From: HK1 sp965202735
Lineage (GTDB): Bacteria > Pseudomonadota > Gammaproteobacteria > HK1
Direction: 5' to 3'
Assembly: GCA_965202735.1 (NCBI GenBank)
Contig: OZ241844.1
Location: 806,001 to 870,000, forward strand
DNA: 64,000 nucleotides
The translations under genes and the position numbers were made by a program. The notes under the pieces are model-generated. The model was given only the letters and a program-made list of their open reading frames with translations, had not been told where the DNA came from and did not search any database. How positions within the stretch are numbered: the stretch's first letter is position 1; each line of letters begins with the position of its first letter. Below, piece by piece: positions 17,137 to 25,756 of this stretch.

Positions 17137-18819
17137 ATGTTCAGGCAGCTCACACGCAGCGAACAGGAGTCGGCGGACGAGACGGCCGCACGGTCTCCCC
17201 TGCTCCGGCCGGCCGCCGCGGACGCGGCGATGGCGCCGCGGATGCACGAGATCATGGCCCGGTACGCCAGATTCGTGCGGGTGCGGGCCGGAGACGTCCT
17301 CTGCCGCACCGGCGACTACGGCAGCGAGCTGTACCTCGTCGTCGAAGGGTCGCTGCGGGAAGTGATCCGGGACCACGACGGCGTGGTCTCCGTCCCCGAC
17401 CCGGAGGTCCGGCGCCCGGCCGGGTCCAGGCGGTGGTGGCGGAGCTTCCGCAGGCGCCCGGAAGACGACATCCTCATCGTCGACGCCAACGTCCGCCGGA
17501 CCATCGACAACCTCGACGAGGTCCTGGAGCGCTGCGACACCGCCCGGCTCACGGCCGGACCCGCGGCGGACACCGGCCGGGAGGCCGGACCCTCGGGCGA
17601 AGGGTCCGGTGCGGACAACGTCATCGGCGCGTTCGCGGTCCTCACCCGCTCCTCGTTCCACCGCGTGGTGTTCGCCGAGACGCCGGCGAGGCTCCTGGCC
17701 GTGCACTGGCGCGGCATGAGGGACCTGATGGCCCTGTCCGAGCCCGTGCGCAAAGCGGTCGGCGCCCGCTGCCGGGCCGAGATCGTCGATCTGGTCCGCT
17801 CGGGCGCGTTCGAGATCCCGGTGTTCTCGAAGCTGCCCGAGGACGTGTTCCCGAACCTCGTGGAGAGGGCCGACTTCCGGTTCCTGCGCGGCGCCTCCCC
17901 GGGATTCACGGCCCTGCGGCAGGGAGAGCCGGTTCGGGAGGTGCTGGTGGTCGCCTCCGGGATCGGCCGGCTCCGTCACGAGTCCGCGGGCCGGAGCCGG
18001 AGCGTCGGGTTCGCCCGCCGCGGAGACGTCTGCGGCCTCGCGGCGCTCGCGGCCGGCGGGCGGGACCCCGCGGTCAGCGCGACCACCCTCGACTTCACCG
18101 GCGACACGAGCCTGCTCGCCCTCCCCGCCGCGGCGCTGCTGGAGGACTGCCTGCCGTTCCTGTCCGAGGACGACATCGCCCGCTCCGACCCGGCGGCCGG
18201 CGTGGAGATGGGTGATGCGGGTCCGATCGGGCTCGCCGAGCTGCACGGGCGCGCGCGGGAGGCGCCGCTGCTGGACTTCCTCGTCGACAGCGCCTTCGTG
18301 CGCGGACGGCACGCGATGGTGCTCGACCAGGCGCGCTGCGTCGGGTGCGATGCCTGCGTGCGGGCCTGCGCCGACACCCACGGCGGCGTGCCCCGATTCG
18401 TGCGGGCCGGCCCGGCCGCCGGCGGCTACGCCGTCGCCAACGCCTGCATGCACTGCGAGGAGGCGCCCTGCCTGGTCGATTGCCCGACCGACGCGATCTT
18501 CCGCAAGTTCAGCGGCGAGGTCGTCGTCTCCGAGGTTCTGTGCATCGGGTGCGGGACCTGCGCCGTCGCGTGTCCGTACGACAACATCCGCCTCGTCGAG
18601 ATGGGAGACGACGCCGGGCAGAAGGAGCGATCGTCGCCGGTGGCGATCAAGTGCGACCTCTGCATCGACCGGAAGGCGGGGCCGGCCTGCGTGCGCGCCT
18701 GTCCGCATGACGCCATCGGGCGGCTCGATCTGGCCGGTCACGATCTCGTGCCGCAGCTCGCCGCCGGCGTACCGCTGCGCTCGGTGCGCTCGACGGGACG
18801 GCGGCGCACCGCACCGTGA
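17137..18819 (+). CDS. Cyclic-nucleotide-binding-domain / four [4Fe-4S] ferredoxin fusion protein
   Basis: A 560-residue fusion. Residues about 35-75 are a cNMP-binding-type jelly roll (VRAGDVLCRTGDYGSELYLV), interrupted by a charged insert (about 85-165); a second CRP-like segment follows (about 235-330, FSKLPEDVF, LRQGEPVREVLVVASG). Residues 401-522 carry four cysteine clusters as in HybA/PsrB-type electron-transfer subunits: 401-411, 437-449, 469-479 and 506-522. No signal peptide, so it should be cytoplasmic. It probably passes electrons between soluble redox partners and the membrane protein encoded next, with ligand sensing by the cNMP modules. Substrate unknown. Confidence 0.85.
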   Translation: MFRQLTRSEQESADETAARSPLLRPAAADAAMAPRMHEIMARYARFVRVRAGDVLCRTGDYGSELYLVVEGSLREVIRDHDGVVSVPDPEVRRPAGSRRWWRSFRRRPEDDILIVDANVRRTIDNLDEVLERCDTARLTAGPAADTGREAGPSGEGSGADNVIGAFAVLTRSSFHRVVFAETPARLLAVHWRGMRDLMALSEPVRKAVGARCRAEIVDLVRSGAFEIPVFSKLPEDVFPNLVERADFRFLRGASPGFTALRQGEPVREVLVVASGIGRLRHESAGRSRSVGFARRGDVCGLAALAAGGRDPAVSATTLDFTGDTSLLALPAAALLEDCLPFLSEDDIARSDPAAGVEMGDAGPIGLAELHGRAREAPLLDFLVDSAFVRGRHAMVLDQARCVGCDACVRACADTHGGVPRFVRAGPAAGGYAVANACMHCEEAPCLVDCPTDAIFRKFSGEVVVSEVLCIGCGTCAVACPYDNIRLVEMGDDAGQKERSSPVAIKCDLCIDRKAGPACVRACPHDAIGRLDLAGHDLVPQLAAGVPLRSVRSTGRRRTAP

Positions 18820-18865
18820 TGCCCGCCCGCCGCCGCCCGCCGTCGTTCGCACCGAAGCCGGCGCC

Positions 18866-19651
18866 GTGACGGCGCGCACCGCCGCCGGCTGGTGCGCGGC
18901 CCTGGCGCTCGCGCTCGCGGGCGCGGCGCTGTACCGCGTGGGCGATGCCGCGCTGCTCGCCATGCCCCACTGGACGGGATGGACCCTGGTCCTCCTCGTC
19001 ATGCTGCTGGGCGTGCAGGGCATTGCGCGCCTCCGGCGGCGGTGGTCGGCTTCGGCCTTCCTGCTCGGGCATCTGCACCTCGGCTGGATCGCGGCCCTGG
19101 TGTTCTTCGTGCACGCCGGCGGACTCCCCGAGGCGGGGTTCCATCGCGCGCAGTGGATCGCCTTCGCGCTCGTCCTCGCCTCGGGCGCGGTGGGGCTCGG
19201 TCTCGAGAGGCTCGGCGCGCGCCGGCAGCGGGACTGGGATGCGCTTCCCCATCCGAGGATCGCGCAGGAGCGCGCGATGCTGGCGGCCGAGGCCGACGAA
19301 GCCTTCCACGCGATCGTCGGGCGCGGCTGCCCGCCCGCGGCCGCCCGGCTCTACGCCGAGCGCCTGCTGCCGTTCCTCGCCGGCCCGGCCCACCTGTGGC
19401 GGCACTGGACAGGGTCCGGACGCCCTCTGGACCAGCTCCTCCTGGAGCTGGACTACGCCGGAAGCACGCTCATGGAGGACGACGACTTCGTCCGCATCCG
19501 GGAGATCGTCGTGCGCAAGGACCATCTCGACCGGCGATGGGCGCTGTTCTGGCTCCAGCGGGGATGGCTCTTCGTCCACCTGCCGGCGGCGGCGGCCTCG
19601 GCGGTCCTCGCCCTCTTCCACATCCTGTTCGTGCACGCGTTCGGGAGCTGA
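18866..19651 (+). CDS. Polytopic membrane protein, probable b-type electron-transfer subunit
   Basis: A 261-residue protein with about five transmembrane segments: residues about 8-25, 35-52, 62-82, 88-105 and the C-terminal 240-260. Histidines sit in or beside helices (LLGHLHLGW, FFVHAGG, FVHLP, LFHILFVHAFG), which could ligate heme b. A soluble region (about 110-235) lies between helices 4 and 5. I do not recognise a named family. The GTG at 18866 is chosen as the first start after the preceding stop that leaves the first helix intact. Its place between an Fe-S protein and a decaheme cytochrome suggests it carries electrons across the inner membrane; this is inference. Confidence 0.6.
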   Translation: MTARTAAGWCAALALALAGAALYRVGDAALLAMPHWTGWTLVLLVMLLGVQGIARLRRRWSASAFLLGHLHLGWIAALVFFVHAGGLPEAGFHRAQWIAFALVLASGAVGLGLERLGARRQRDWDALPHPRIAQERAMLAAEADEAFHAIVGRGCPPAAARLYAERLLPFLAGPAHLWRHWTGSGRPLDQLLLELDYAGSTLMEDDDFVRIREIVVRKDHLDRRWALFWLQRGWLFVHLPAAAASAVLALFHILFVHAFGS

Positions 19652-19653
19652 GG

Positions 19654-21978
19654 TTGGCGGACCCCCATCTCCCGCCGGGCCGTACCTCCAGTCCCCGCGC
19701 CGGCGACGGGAGGGCGCGGCATCCCGGCGACGCCTACATCCGCGCCCAGGACGACTGGGAGTGCGGGCGGTCCGGCGTCCCCTGCCGGTTCGGGCCGAGC
19801 GTCTCCGGACGGTGTTCGAACCGGGCCGAGTGCAGCCCGGAGAAGACGGGGGACCGCTGGGTCTGCATGCGCCCGCTCGCGCGAGGCGGGCCCTGCGGGA
19901 AGGGCCCGCTGCCGGACGGAAGCTGCTGCCGGCCGCCGGCCCCGTGCGTGCCCCGCGCGACGACGAAACGCCGGCTCGGGACCGCCTGGCGGCTTGCCGC
20001 CCTGATCGCGCTCTGCGCGGGGCTCGTGGTGCTGTACACCCAGGCGGGGGTCTCTCCCGGGCCCGTCATGTCCGGGCACGCGGAGATCGAGGACGAGTGC
20101 GGGCACTGTCACGCCGATGTCGCGCGCCCGTCCCTCCTCTGGGCGGCCGACATCGCCCGCGCGGGGCTGTTCGGCGAGGAGCGGCCGCTCGCCAACGCGC
20201 GCACGTGCCTGGCCTGCCACGCCTTCGGCGAGGCGGCGCTCGCCGCCCACGGAACGGGCGCGCTGCCCGGGGCGTCCGCGACCGGGCGCCGCCAGGCGCT
20301 GCGGGCGTGGTCCGAGGCGCGCCGGCCGGGTCCGGAGATCCGTCTCGCCGCGGCATTCGTTCCCGCGGCGCTTCGCACCTCCGCGCACGGAGAGAGTCCG
20401 TCCGGCGCGCCGCGGGGCCGGATCGCCTGCATCGCCTGCCACCGCGAGCACGAGGGCCGCGACTTCGACGCCACCGCGATGACGGATGCGCAGTGCCAGG
20501 CCTGCCACGCGGAGCCGTTCGCGGGGTTCGCCGGACACCCGCCCTTCATCGGCTATCCGCATCTCGCGCGGAGCCGGGTGTCGTTCGACCACCGGAGGCA
20601 TTTCGGCCGGCATTTCGGGAGATCGGCCCGGGACGGCATCCCGGCGCCGGAGAGCTGCGGGGCGTGCCACGACGCGGACGGCCGGGGAGGCATGGTCGTC
20701 CGCGGCTTCGCCGCCTGCGCCTCCTGCCACGAGGCCGGGATCTCCGACCCGCCGGGCGGGTCCGCGTACCTGGAGCTCCTCGCCCCGCCCGGGCTCGACC
20801 TCGAAGCGCTGGAAGACGCCGGCATCGGCGACTGGCCGCTCCTCGCGGACGCCGAGCCGAACGCGTTCCTCACGCTGATGCTGGACGCGGGCGGGTACCT
20901 CGGCGCCGGGGACCTGGGCCTCGTCGGGGCGCTCGATCTCCTGGACCTGACCGACGCCGGCGAAGAGGAGATGCGGGCGGTCGTGCGTCTGGCCTGGGCG
21001 TTCAAGTCGCTGGCCCGGGACCTGGTGCGCGACGGGCCGTCCGTGTTCGTGGAAGCGGCGCGGAGCCTCCATTCGGGTCCGGCGCCGGGCGCCTGGGCGG
21101 ATCTCGCCGCCTCCCTGCCCTTCGAGGTCGCAAGCCGTGCGGCACGGCGGTGGTTTCCCGACCTGGAAGGCGAGCTCGACCGCCACGCCGGGGAGGAAGA
21201 GGCGCCGACCCGGGCGGTCGAGCCGGACTTCGCCGACTCCGAGGACGCGCAGGACATCGACGAGTGGCTGCGCTACGGCGGCTGGAGGTTCGAGGAGCCG
21301 GCCCTCGTCTACCGGCCGACCGGACACGCCGATCGGTTCCTGCACGGATGGATCACCTTCGCCACGGCCCCGGCGCCGGGCGCCGCGGCGTTGTTCGACG
21401 CCCTCGCCGGCGACGGGTCGCCGGGGAGCTGCGCGCAGTGTCACGTCACGCGGGACCGTCCCGCCACCGCGGCGCGGGCGAACGGCGCGGGCGCGGAAGG
21501 CGACGGGCGGCTCAACTGGTTCGCCCGAGGGTCGCGCGCCGTCCTCGAATGGCCCCTCGAATCGCCCCTCGAATCGCCGATGAAGCGGCAGCCCGCATCG
21601 GCGCGCGAGGGGCGGGCGGCGGCGGACGGGCAGGCGGTCGGGGCCCGGCCCACGAGCCTCGAGGGCGCCCCACGGCCCGCCGGCCGCCGCCCGCTCGACG
21701 AGCCGCGGCACCTGAAGCCGTTCTCGCATCATTCACACCGCCAGGCGATCGCCGAGGACGGCTGCGTCTCCTGCCACCGGATGGCCGAGGGCGGGGACGC
21801 GGGACGGAGCCCCGCGGGATTCTCCCCCCTGTCGCCGGAAGCCTGCGCGACGTGTCACGGCGAACGCACGAGGCTCGGGAGCTGCGTGACCTGCCACGCC
21901 TACCACTTCGAGAATGCCGACGGCGACCTGATGCGCGCGGGGGGCAGCGTCGAAGCGTTCGACCCGTTCGGAGGGTGA
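19654..21978 (+). CDS. Decaheme c-type cytochrome with cysteine-rich N-terminal domain
   Basis: A 774-residue protein. Before the single transmembrane helix (about 109-128) is a domain with nine cysteines (37, 44, 54, 60, 71, 81, 91, 92, 98) on what should be the cytoplasmic side. After the helix come ten CXXCH motifs: CGHCH (149-153), CLACH, CIACH, CQACH, CGACH, CASCH, then after a heme-poor stretch CAQCH, CVSCH, CATCH and CVTCH. The first ATG in frame is beyond the helix, so a TTG at 19654, 2 bases after the previous stop, is the likely start with translational coupling. An inner-membrane-tethered periplasmic electron wire; the cytoplasmic Cys cluster may bind metal or an Fe-S centre. Confidence 0.8.
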   Translation: MADPHLPPGRTSSPRAGDGRARHPGDAYIRAQDDWECGRSGVPCRFGPSVSGRCSNRAECSPEKTGDRWVCMRPLARGGPCGKGPLPDGSCCRPPAPCVPRATTKRRLGTAWRLAALIALCAGLVVLYTQAGVSPGPVMSGHAEIEDECGHCHADVARPSLLWAADIARAGLFGEERPLANARTCLACHAFGEAALAAHGTGALPGASATGRRQALRAWSEARRPGPEIRLAAAFVPAALRTSAHGESPSGAPRGRIACIACHREHEGRDFDATAMTDAQCQACHAEPFAGFAGHPPFIGYPHLARSRVSFDHRRHFGRHFGRSARDGIPAPESCGACHDADGRGGMVVRGFAACASCHEAGISDPPGGSAYLELLAPPGLDLEALEDAGIGDWPLLADAEPNAFLTLMLDAGGYLGAGDLGLVGALDLLDLTDAGEEEMRAVVRLAWAFKSLARDLVRDGPSVFVEAARSLHSGPAPGAWADLAASLPFEVASRAARRWFPDLEGELDRHAGEEEAPTRAVEPDFADSEDAQDIDEWLRYGGWRFEEPALVYRPTGHADRFLHGWITFATAPAPGAAALFDALAGDGSPGSCAQCHVTRDRPATAARANGAGAEGDGRLNWFARGSRAVLEWPLESPLESPMKRQPASAREGRAAADGQAVGARPTSLEGAPRPAGRRPLDEPRHLKPFSHHSHRQAIAEDGCVSCHRMAEGGDAGRSPAGFSPLSPEACATCHGERTRLGSCVTCHAYHFENADGDLMRAGGSVEAFDPFGG

Positions 21979-22101
21979 GCCCGCGGGCGCGGGCGCCTCG
22001 CGAACGACGGGACCGGGAGAGCGCCCGCATCGCCGCCGGACGGGCGCCGGCCCGCTTCCGTCACCGCCGGCGGCGCGCCTGCGCCCGAGGCGCCGGCCCT
22101 C

Positions 22102-23211
22102 TCAGGCGCCGCCGGCGGCGGGGTCGCCGCGCACGATCGCGTTCAGCGCCGCCACGTCGATGACGGTCCGCACCGAGTGCCTGGCGCTCTTCGGCGGCCA
22201 GGGTTCGTCGGGGTCCTTCAGGATGAGCCCCTTCACGCGGTGCATCAGGTCCGCGATCCGCGGGCTCCGGCACAGGGCGTCGAAGACCTGCGCCTTCTCC
22301 GGAAGCCGCATGTGCCGATAGAACGTCTCGTACGTCACCGTGTCGCCACCGGCGACCTCCAGCACGTCCATCAGGGAGCGCGACGGGTCGGCGGACGGAT
22401 CGGTCGGCAGGCCGGCCGCGCGGTGCAGCGACGCCAGGGTCCCGCGGCCGATGCGGCGCTCGTCGAGACCGGCCTCGATCCGGTGCAGGGCGCCGAGGAC
22501 GGAGAAGTAGTCCGGCTGCGGCGGCTGCGTGAACGTCCACAGCGGGCGCATGGGATCGTTGAGGTAACGGGGCTCGCCGCCCTTGTGCGGCCGGCCGAGG
22601 ATGGCGTTGCGGTGGGGGAAGCGGCCGTAGATCAGCAGGACCTCCGAGTGCTCGATGGTCGCCTTGATGAACGACCAGCTCACGAACTGGTTGATCTTGC
22701 GCCGCTCCGGTCCGACGTCGGCGAGGAGGTCCTGGTTCCACCGGATGAACCTGTCGACCGCCATCTCCTGCAGCTCCAGGTCCTCGGAGTGGGTGAGCGG
22801 CATGTAGGCCCACATGCGCTCGATGACGTTGTACTCGGCGGCGTCCCAGCCCCGGTCGCAGACCGCGCGCGCGACGGGCTCGGTGAGGGCGCCGTAGTCG
22901 TAGGCGGCCGGGGTCCCCCGCCAGACACTGCGGGGAAACTGATCGAGGACGATGAGCTTCGCCAGCACCCCCCTCGGCGTCTCCCAGACCGGGTCCGAGA
23001 AGAAGCCGTCCACCCCTTCCCGGTGGATCTGCTCGCACCACTCGCGCTGCGCCCCGAGAAAGCGCCGGTCCTCGGTGCTGCGGGCGAACGGGCCGATCCG
23101 CCACAGCACCATCCGCTCGCGCCAGTGGTCCCCCGTCGCCTGCGCGGGGCCGCGCATCCCGCCCAGCCAGAAGTCGAGAAGCGCCTGGGGGGTTCGTTCC
23201 GGAATCGTCAT
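22102..23211 (-). CDS. DUF924 family protein
   Basis: A 369-residue, helix-rich protein with the DUF924 signature: LLDFWLGG near the N-terminus, VLAKLIVLDQFPRSVWRGTP (about 82-101), ERMWAYMPLTHSEDLELQE and FPHRNAILGR. Family members have TPR-like folds and no known reaction. This one is longer than the usual 180-200 residues because of a C-terminal extension (about 250-369). It is convergent with the decaheme cytochrome gene and divergent from the indolepyruvate oxidoreductase genes; no functional link to either is evident. Confidence 0.85.
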   Translation of the reverse strand: MTIPERTPQALLDFWLGGMRGPAQATGDHWRERMVLWRIGPFARSTEDRRFLGAQREWCEQIHREGVDGFFSDPVWETPRGVLAKLIVLDQFPRSVWRGTPAAYDYGALTEPVARAVCDRGWDAAEYNVIERMWAYMPLTHSEDLELQEMAVDRFIRWNQDLLADVGPERRKINQFVSWSFIKATIEHSEVLLIYGRFPHRNAILGRPHKGGEPRYLNDPMRPLWTFTQPPQPDYFSVLGALHRIEAGLDERRIGRGTLASLHRAAGLPTDPSADPSRSLMDVLEVAGGDTVTYETFYRHMRLPEKAQVFDALCRSPRIADLMHRVKGLILKDPDEPWPPKSARHSVRTVIDVAALNAIVRGDPAAGGA

Positions 23212-23471
23212 GGCATCGACAGCCTGTCGGTGGGCGGATCACCGGCGGCGCCGGCGCCCGCAAGGACGACCGCAGGGCCTCCGGCGTGGCCCTTGCGAGC
23301 TTGCGGGGCGCGGGCGGGCGGAGTTGCGGCATCGGCCGCCCGGCCTCATGCGGCGGCTCCGATGCTCCTATAATGCCGGAAAGCCGGGGGCGGCGAACGC
23401 ATACCACAGGATCCGGCCACAGGATCGGACCATGGAGCCGGCCACGGAGCCGGTCACGAGGCGGTGCTGCG

Positions 23472-25646
23472 ATGGCGGAACGAAGCTTTGCGAAGGAAGT
23501 GCGGTCTCTCGGGCTCGGCGAGGGCGATGTCTTTCACGGCGAGGGCATCCTCGCGGTGGCCAAGGCCCTGCTCCAGTCCGGGGTCTCCTACGTCGGCGGA
23601 TACCAGGGCGCGCCGGTCTCCCACATGATGGACGTCTTCGACGACGCCCGCGGGATCCTCGATGCGCTCGGGGTGCACGTCGAGACCTGCGCGAACGAGG
23701 CGGCGGCCTGCGCCATGCTCTCCGCCTCGATCCACTACCCCGTGCGCGGCTGCGCGGTGTGGAAGTCGACGGTGGGGACGAACGTCGCCTCCGACGCGCT
23801 CTCGAACCTCGCCTCCGCCGGGGTCACCGGCGGCGCGCTCATCGTGGTCGGCGAGGACTACGGCGACGGCGCCAGCATCATCCAGGAGCGCAGCCACGCC
23901 TTCGCCATGAAGTCCCAGGTTTGGCTGCTCGACCCCCGCCCGAACCTGCCCGCGATCGTGCGGGCGGTGGAGAAGGGCTTCGAGCTCTCCGAGGCGAGCG
24001 GCACCCCGGTCATGCTGGAGCTGCGCATCCGCGCCTGTCACGTCCACGGGAGCTTCGCCACCCGGGCCAATCGGGCTCCCGAGTACTCCGCCCACCGGCT
24101 CCTCGACGGCCCCCGGTTCGACTACGGCCGCATCTGCCTCCCGCCCTCCACCTACGTCCAGGAACAGGACAAGGTGAAGAGGCGGTGGCCGGCCGCCGTC
24201 GAATTCATCCGCGCGCACCGGCTCAACGAGCACTTCCCCGCCTCCGGTCCGGATGCCGTCGACGGCATCGGGATCGTCACCCAGGGGGGGATGTACAACG
24301 CCGTGATGCGCGCCCTCGCCCTCCTCGGGTTCGCGGACGAGACGGGGCGGACGCGGGTCTCCGTCTTCGTCCTCAACGTCACCTACCCCCTCGTGCCGGA
24401 GGAGGTCTCCCGGTTCTGCGCCGGCAAGCGCGCGGTGCTGGTGGTGGAGGAAGGCCAGCCCGCCTGCCTGGAGGAGGCCATCGGGAGCCTGCTGCGCCGG
24501 GCCGACGCGCCCACGGCGCTCCACGGGAAGGGACCGCTCCCGATGGCCGGCGAGTACACCGGCGAGGTCATGCTGCGGGGCGTGGACGCCTTCCTGCGCG
24601 AGGTGCTCGGGCACAACGAGGCGCCGGACCCGGGGATCGTCGGGGCGATCGACGATGCCCGGAAGCGCGCCGCCGCGATCCTCGCCGCCCCGGTTCCGGG
24701 CCGTCCCCCCGGATTCTGCACCGGGTGCCCGGAGCGCCCGGTGTTCAGCGCACTCAGGATCGTGCAGCGCGAGGTCGGCGACATGCACGTGAGCGCCGAT
24801 ATCGGCTGCCACACCTTCGCCACCCTGCCCCCCTTCAACCTCGGCAACACGGTGCTGGGGTACGGGCTCGGGCTTGCGAGCTCGGCCGCGATCCGTCCCC
24901 ACATGGGCCGGCGCACCGTGAGCATCATGGGCGACGGCGGGTTCTGGCACAACGGACTCACCACCGGGGTGGCGGGCGCGGTCCACAACAAGTCCGACGA
25001 CGTGCTGATCGTCATGAACAACGGCTACACCTCCGCCACCGGCGGCCAGGCGATACCGTCCACCCGCGGCGGCGCGCGGACCGCACCGGGGGCGAGCGCC
25101 GATCGTCCGTTCGCCGAGTCGGGGCCGGGCGCGAGCCGGAGCATCGAGGCCGCGCTGCGGGGCGTGGGGGTGAAGTGGGTACGCCGGGTCCGCACCTGGT
25201 CCGTGGCCAGGATGGTGAGGACGCTGCGCGCGGCGCTGACCGGCGATGCGCGCGGGCTCAAGGTCATCGTGGCGGACGGCGAGTGCCAGCTCATGCGCCA
25301 GCGCCGGTACCGGCCCTGGCTCGCGCAGCGCGTCAGGGCCGGCCGCCGGGTGGTGCGCACCCGCTTCGGGGTCGACGCGGACGTGTGCACCGGCGATCAC
25401 TCCTGCATCCGCCTCTCCGGCTGCCCGAGCCTGACCGTGAAGGAGAGCCCGGACCCGCTGCGCACCGACCCGGTCGCGCACGTCGACAACGACTGCGTGG
25501 GGTGCGGCCTGTGCGGCGAGGTCGCTCATGCGGCCGTGCTGTGCCCGTCGTTCTTCCGGGCGGAGGTGGTGAGCAACCCCTCGGCCTGGGATCGGCTCCT
25601 GCACGGCGTGCGGAGCCGGGTGATCGGCGCCCTCGCGCGGGCCTGA
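23472..25646 (+). CDS. iorA: Indolepyruvate:ferredoxin oxidoreductase, alpha-type TPP subunit
   Basis: A 724-residue subunit of a CoA-dependent arylpyruvate oxidoreductase, which converts indolepyruvate or phenylpyruvate to aryl-acetyl-CoA with reduction of ferredoxin. The N-terminal domain is pyruvate-ferredoxin-oxidoreductase-like (GGYQGAPVSHMMD, ETCANEAAA); the TPP site is GDGGFWHNGL through VIMVNN-like IVMNN (about 486-518); the C-terminus has ferredoxin-type cysteines (CTGDHSC, then DCVGCGLCGE and CP). The ATG at 23472 follows a long open frame that has no coding character. The partner iorB follows at once. True substrate among aryl- and 2-keto acids is uncertain. Confidence 0.9.
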   Translation: MAERSFAKEVRSLGLGEGDVFHGEGILAVAKALLQSGVSYVGGYQGAPVSHMMDVFDDARGILDALGVHVETCANEAAACAMLSASIHYPVRGCAVWKSTVGTNVASDALSNLASAGVTGGALIVVGEDYGDGASIIQERSHAFAMKSQVWLLDPRPNLPAIVRAVEKGFELSEASGTPVMLELRIRACHVHGSFATRANRAPEYSAHRLLDGPRFDYGRICLPPSTYVQEQDKVKRRWPAAVEFIRAHRLNEHFPASGPDAVDGIGIVTQGGMYNAVMRALALLGFADETGRTRVSVFVLNVTYPLVPEEVSRFCAGKRAVLVVEEGQPACLEEAIGSLLRRADAPTALHGKGPLPMAGEYTGEVMLRGVDAFLREVLGHNEAPDPGIVGAIDDARKRAAAILAAPVPGRPPGFCTGCPERPVFSALRIVQREVGDMHVSADIGCHTFATLPPFNLGNTVLGYGLGLASSAAIRPHMGRRTVSIMGDGGFWHNGLTTGVAGAVHNKSDDVLIVMNNGYTSATGGQAIPSTRGGARTAPGASADRPFAESGPGASRSIEAALRGVGVKWVRRVRTWSVARMVRTLRAALTGDARGLKVIVADGECQLMRQRRYRPWLAQRVRAGRRVVRTRFGVDADVCTGDHSCIRLSGCPSLTVKESPDPLRTDPVAHVDNDCVGCGLCGEVAHAAVLCPSFFRAEVVSNPSAWDRLLHGVRSRVIGALARA

Positions 25647-25756
25647 CGCGACGCGTCCATGATCGCATCGCAGGGCATGGGCCCGTCGGCCGGACATCGG
25701 CGCAGCTCCCGGCGGCGACCGGACCGGCGGCCGGGGTGCGGGGGAAGGTGGGCGAA

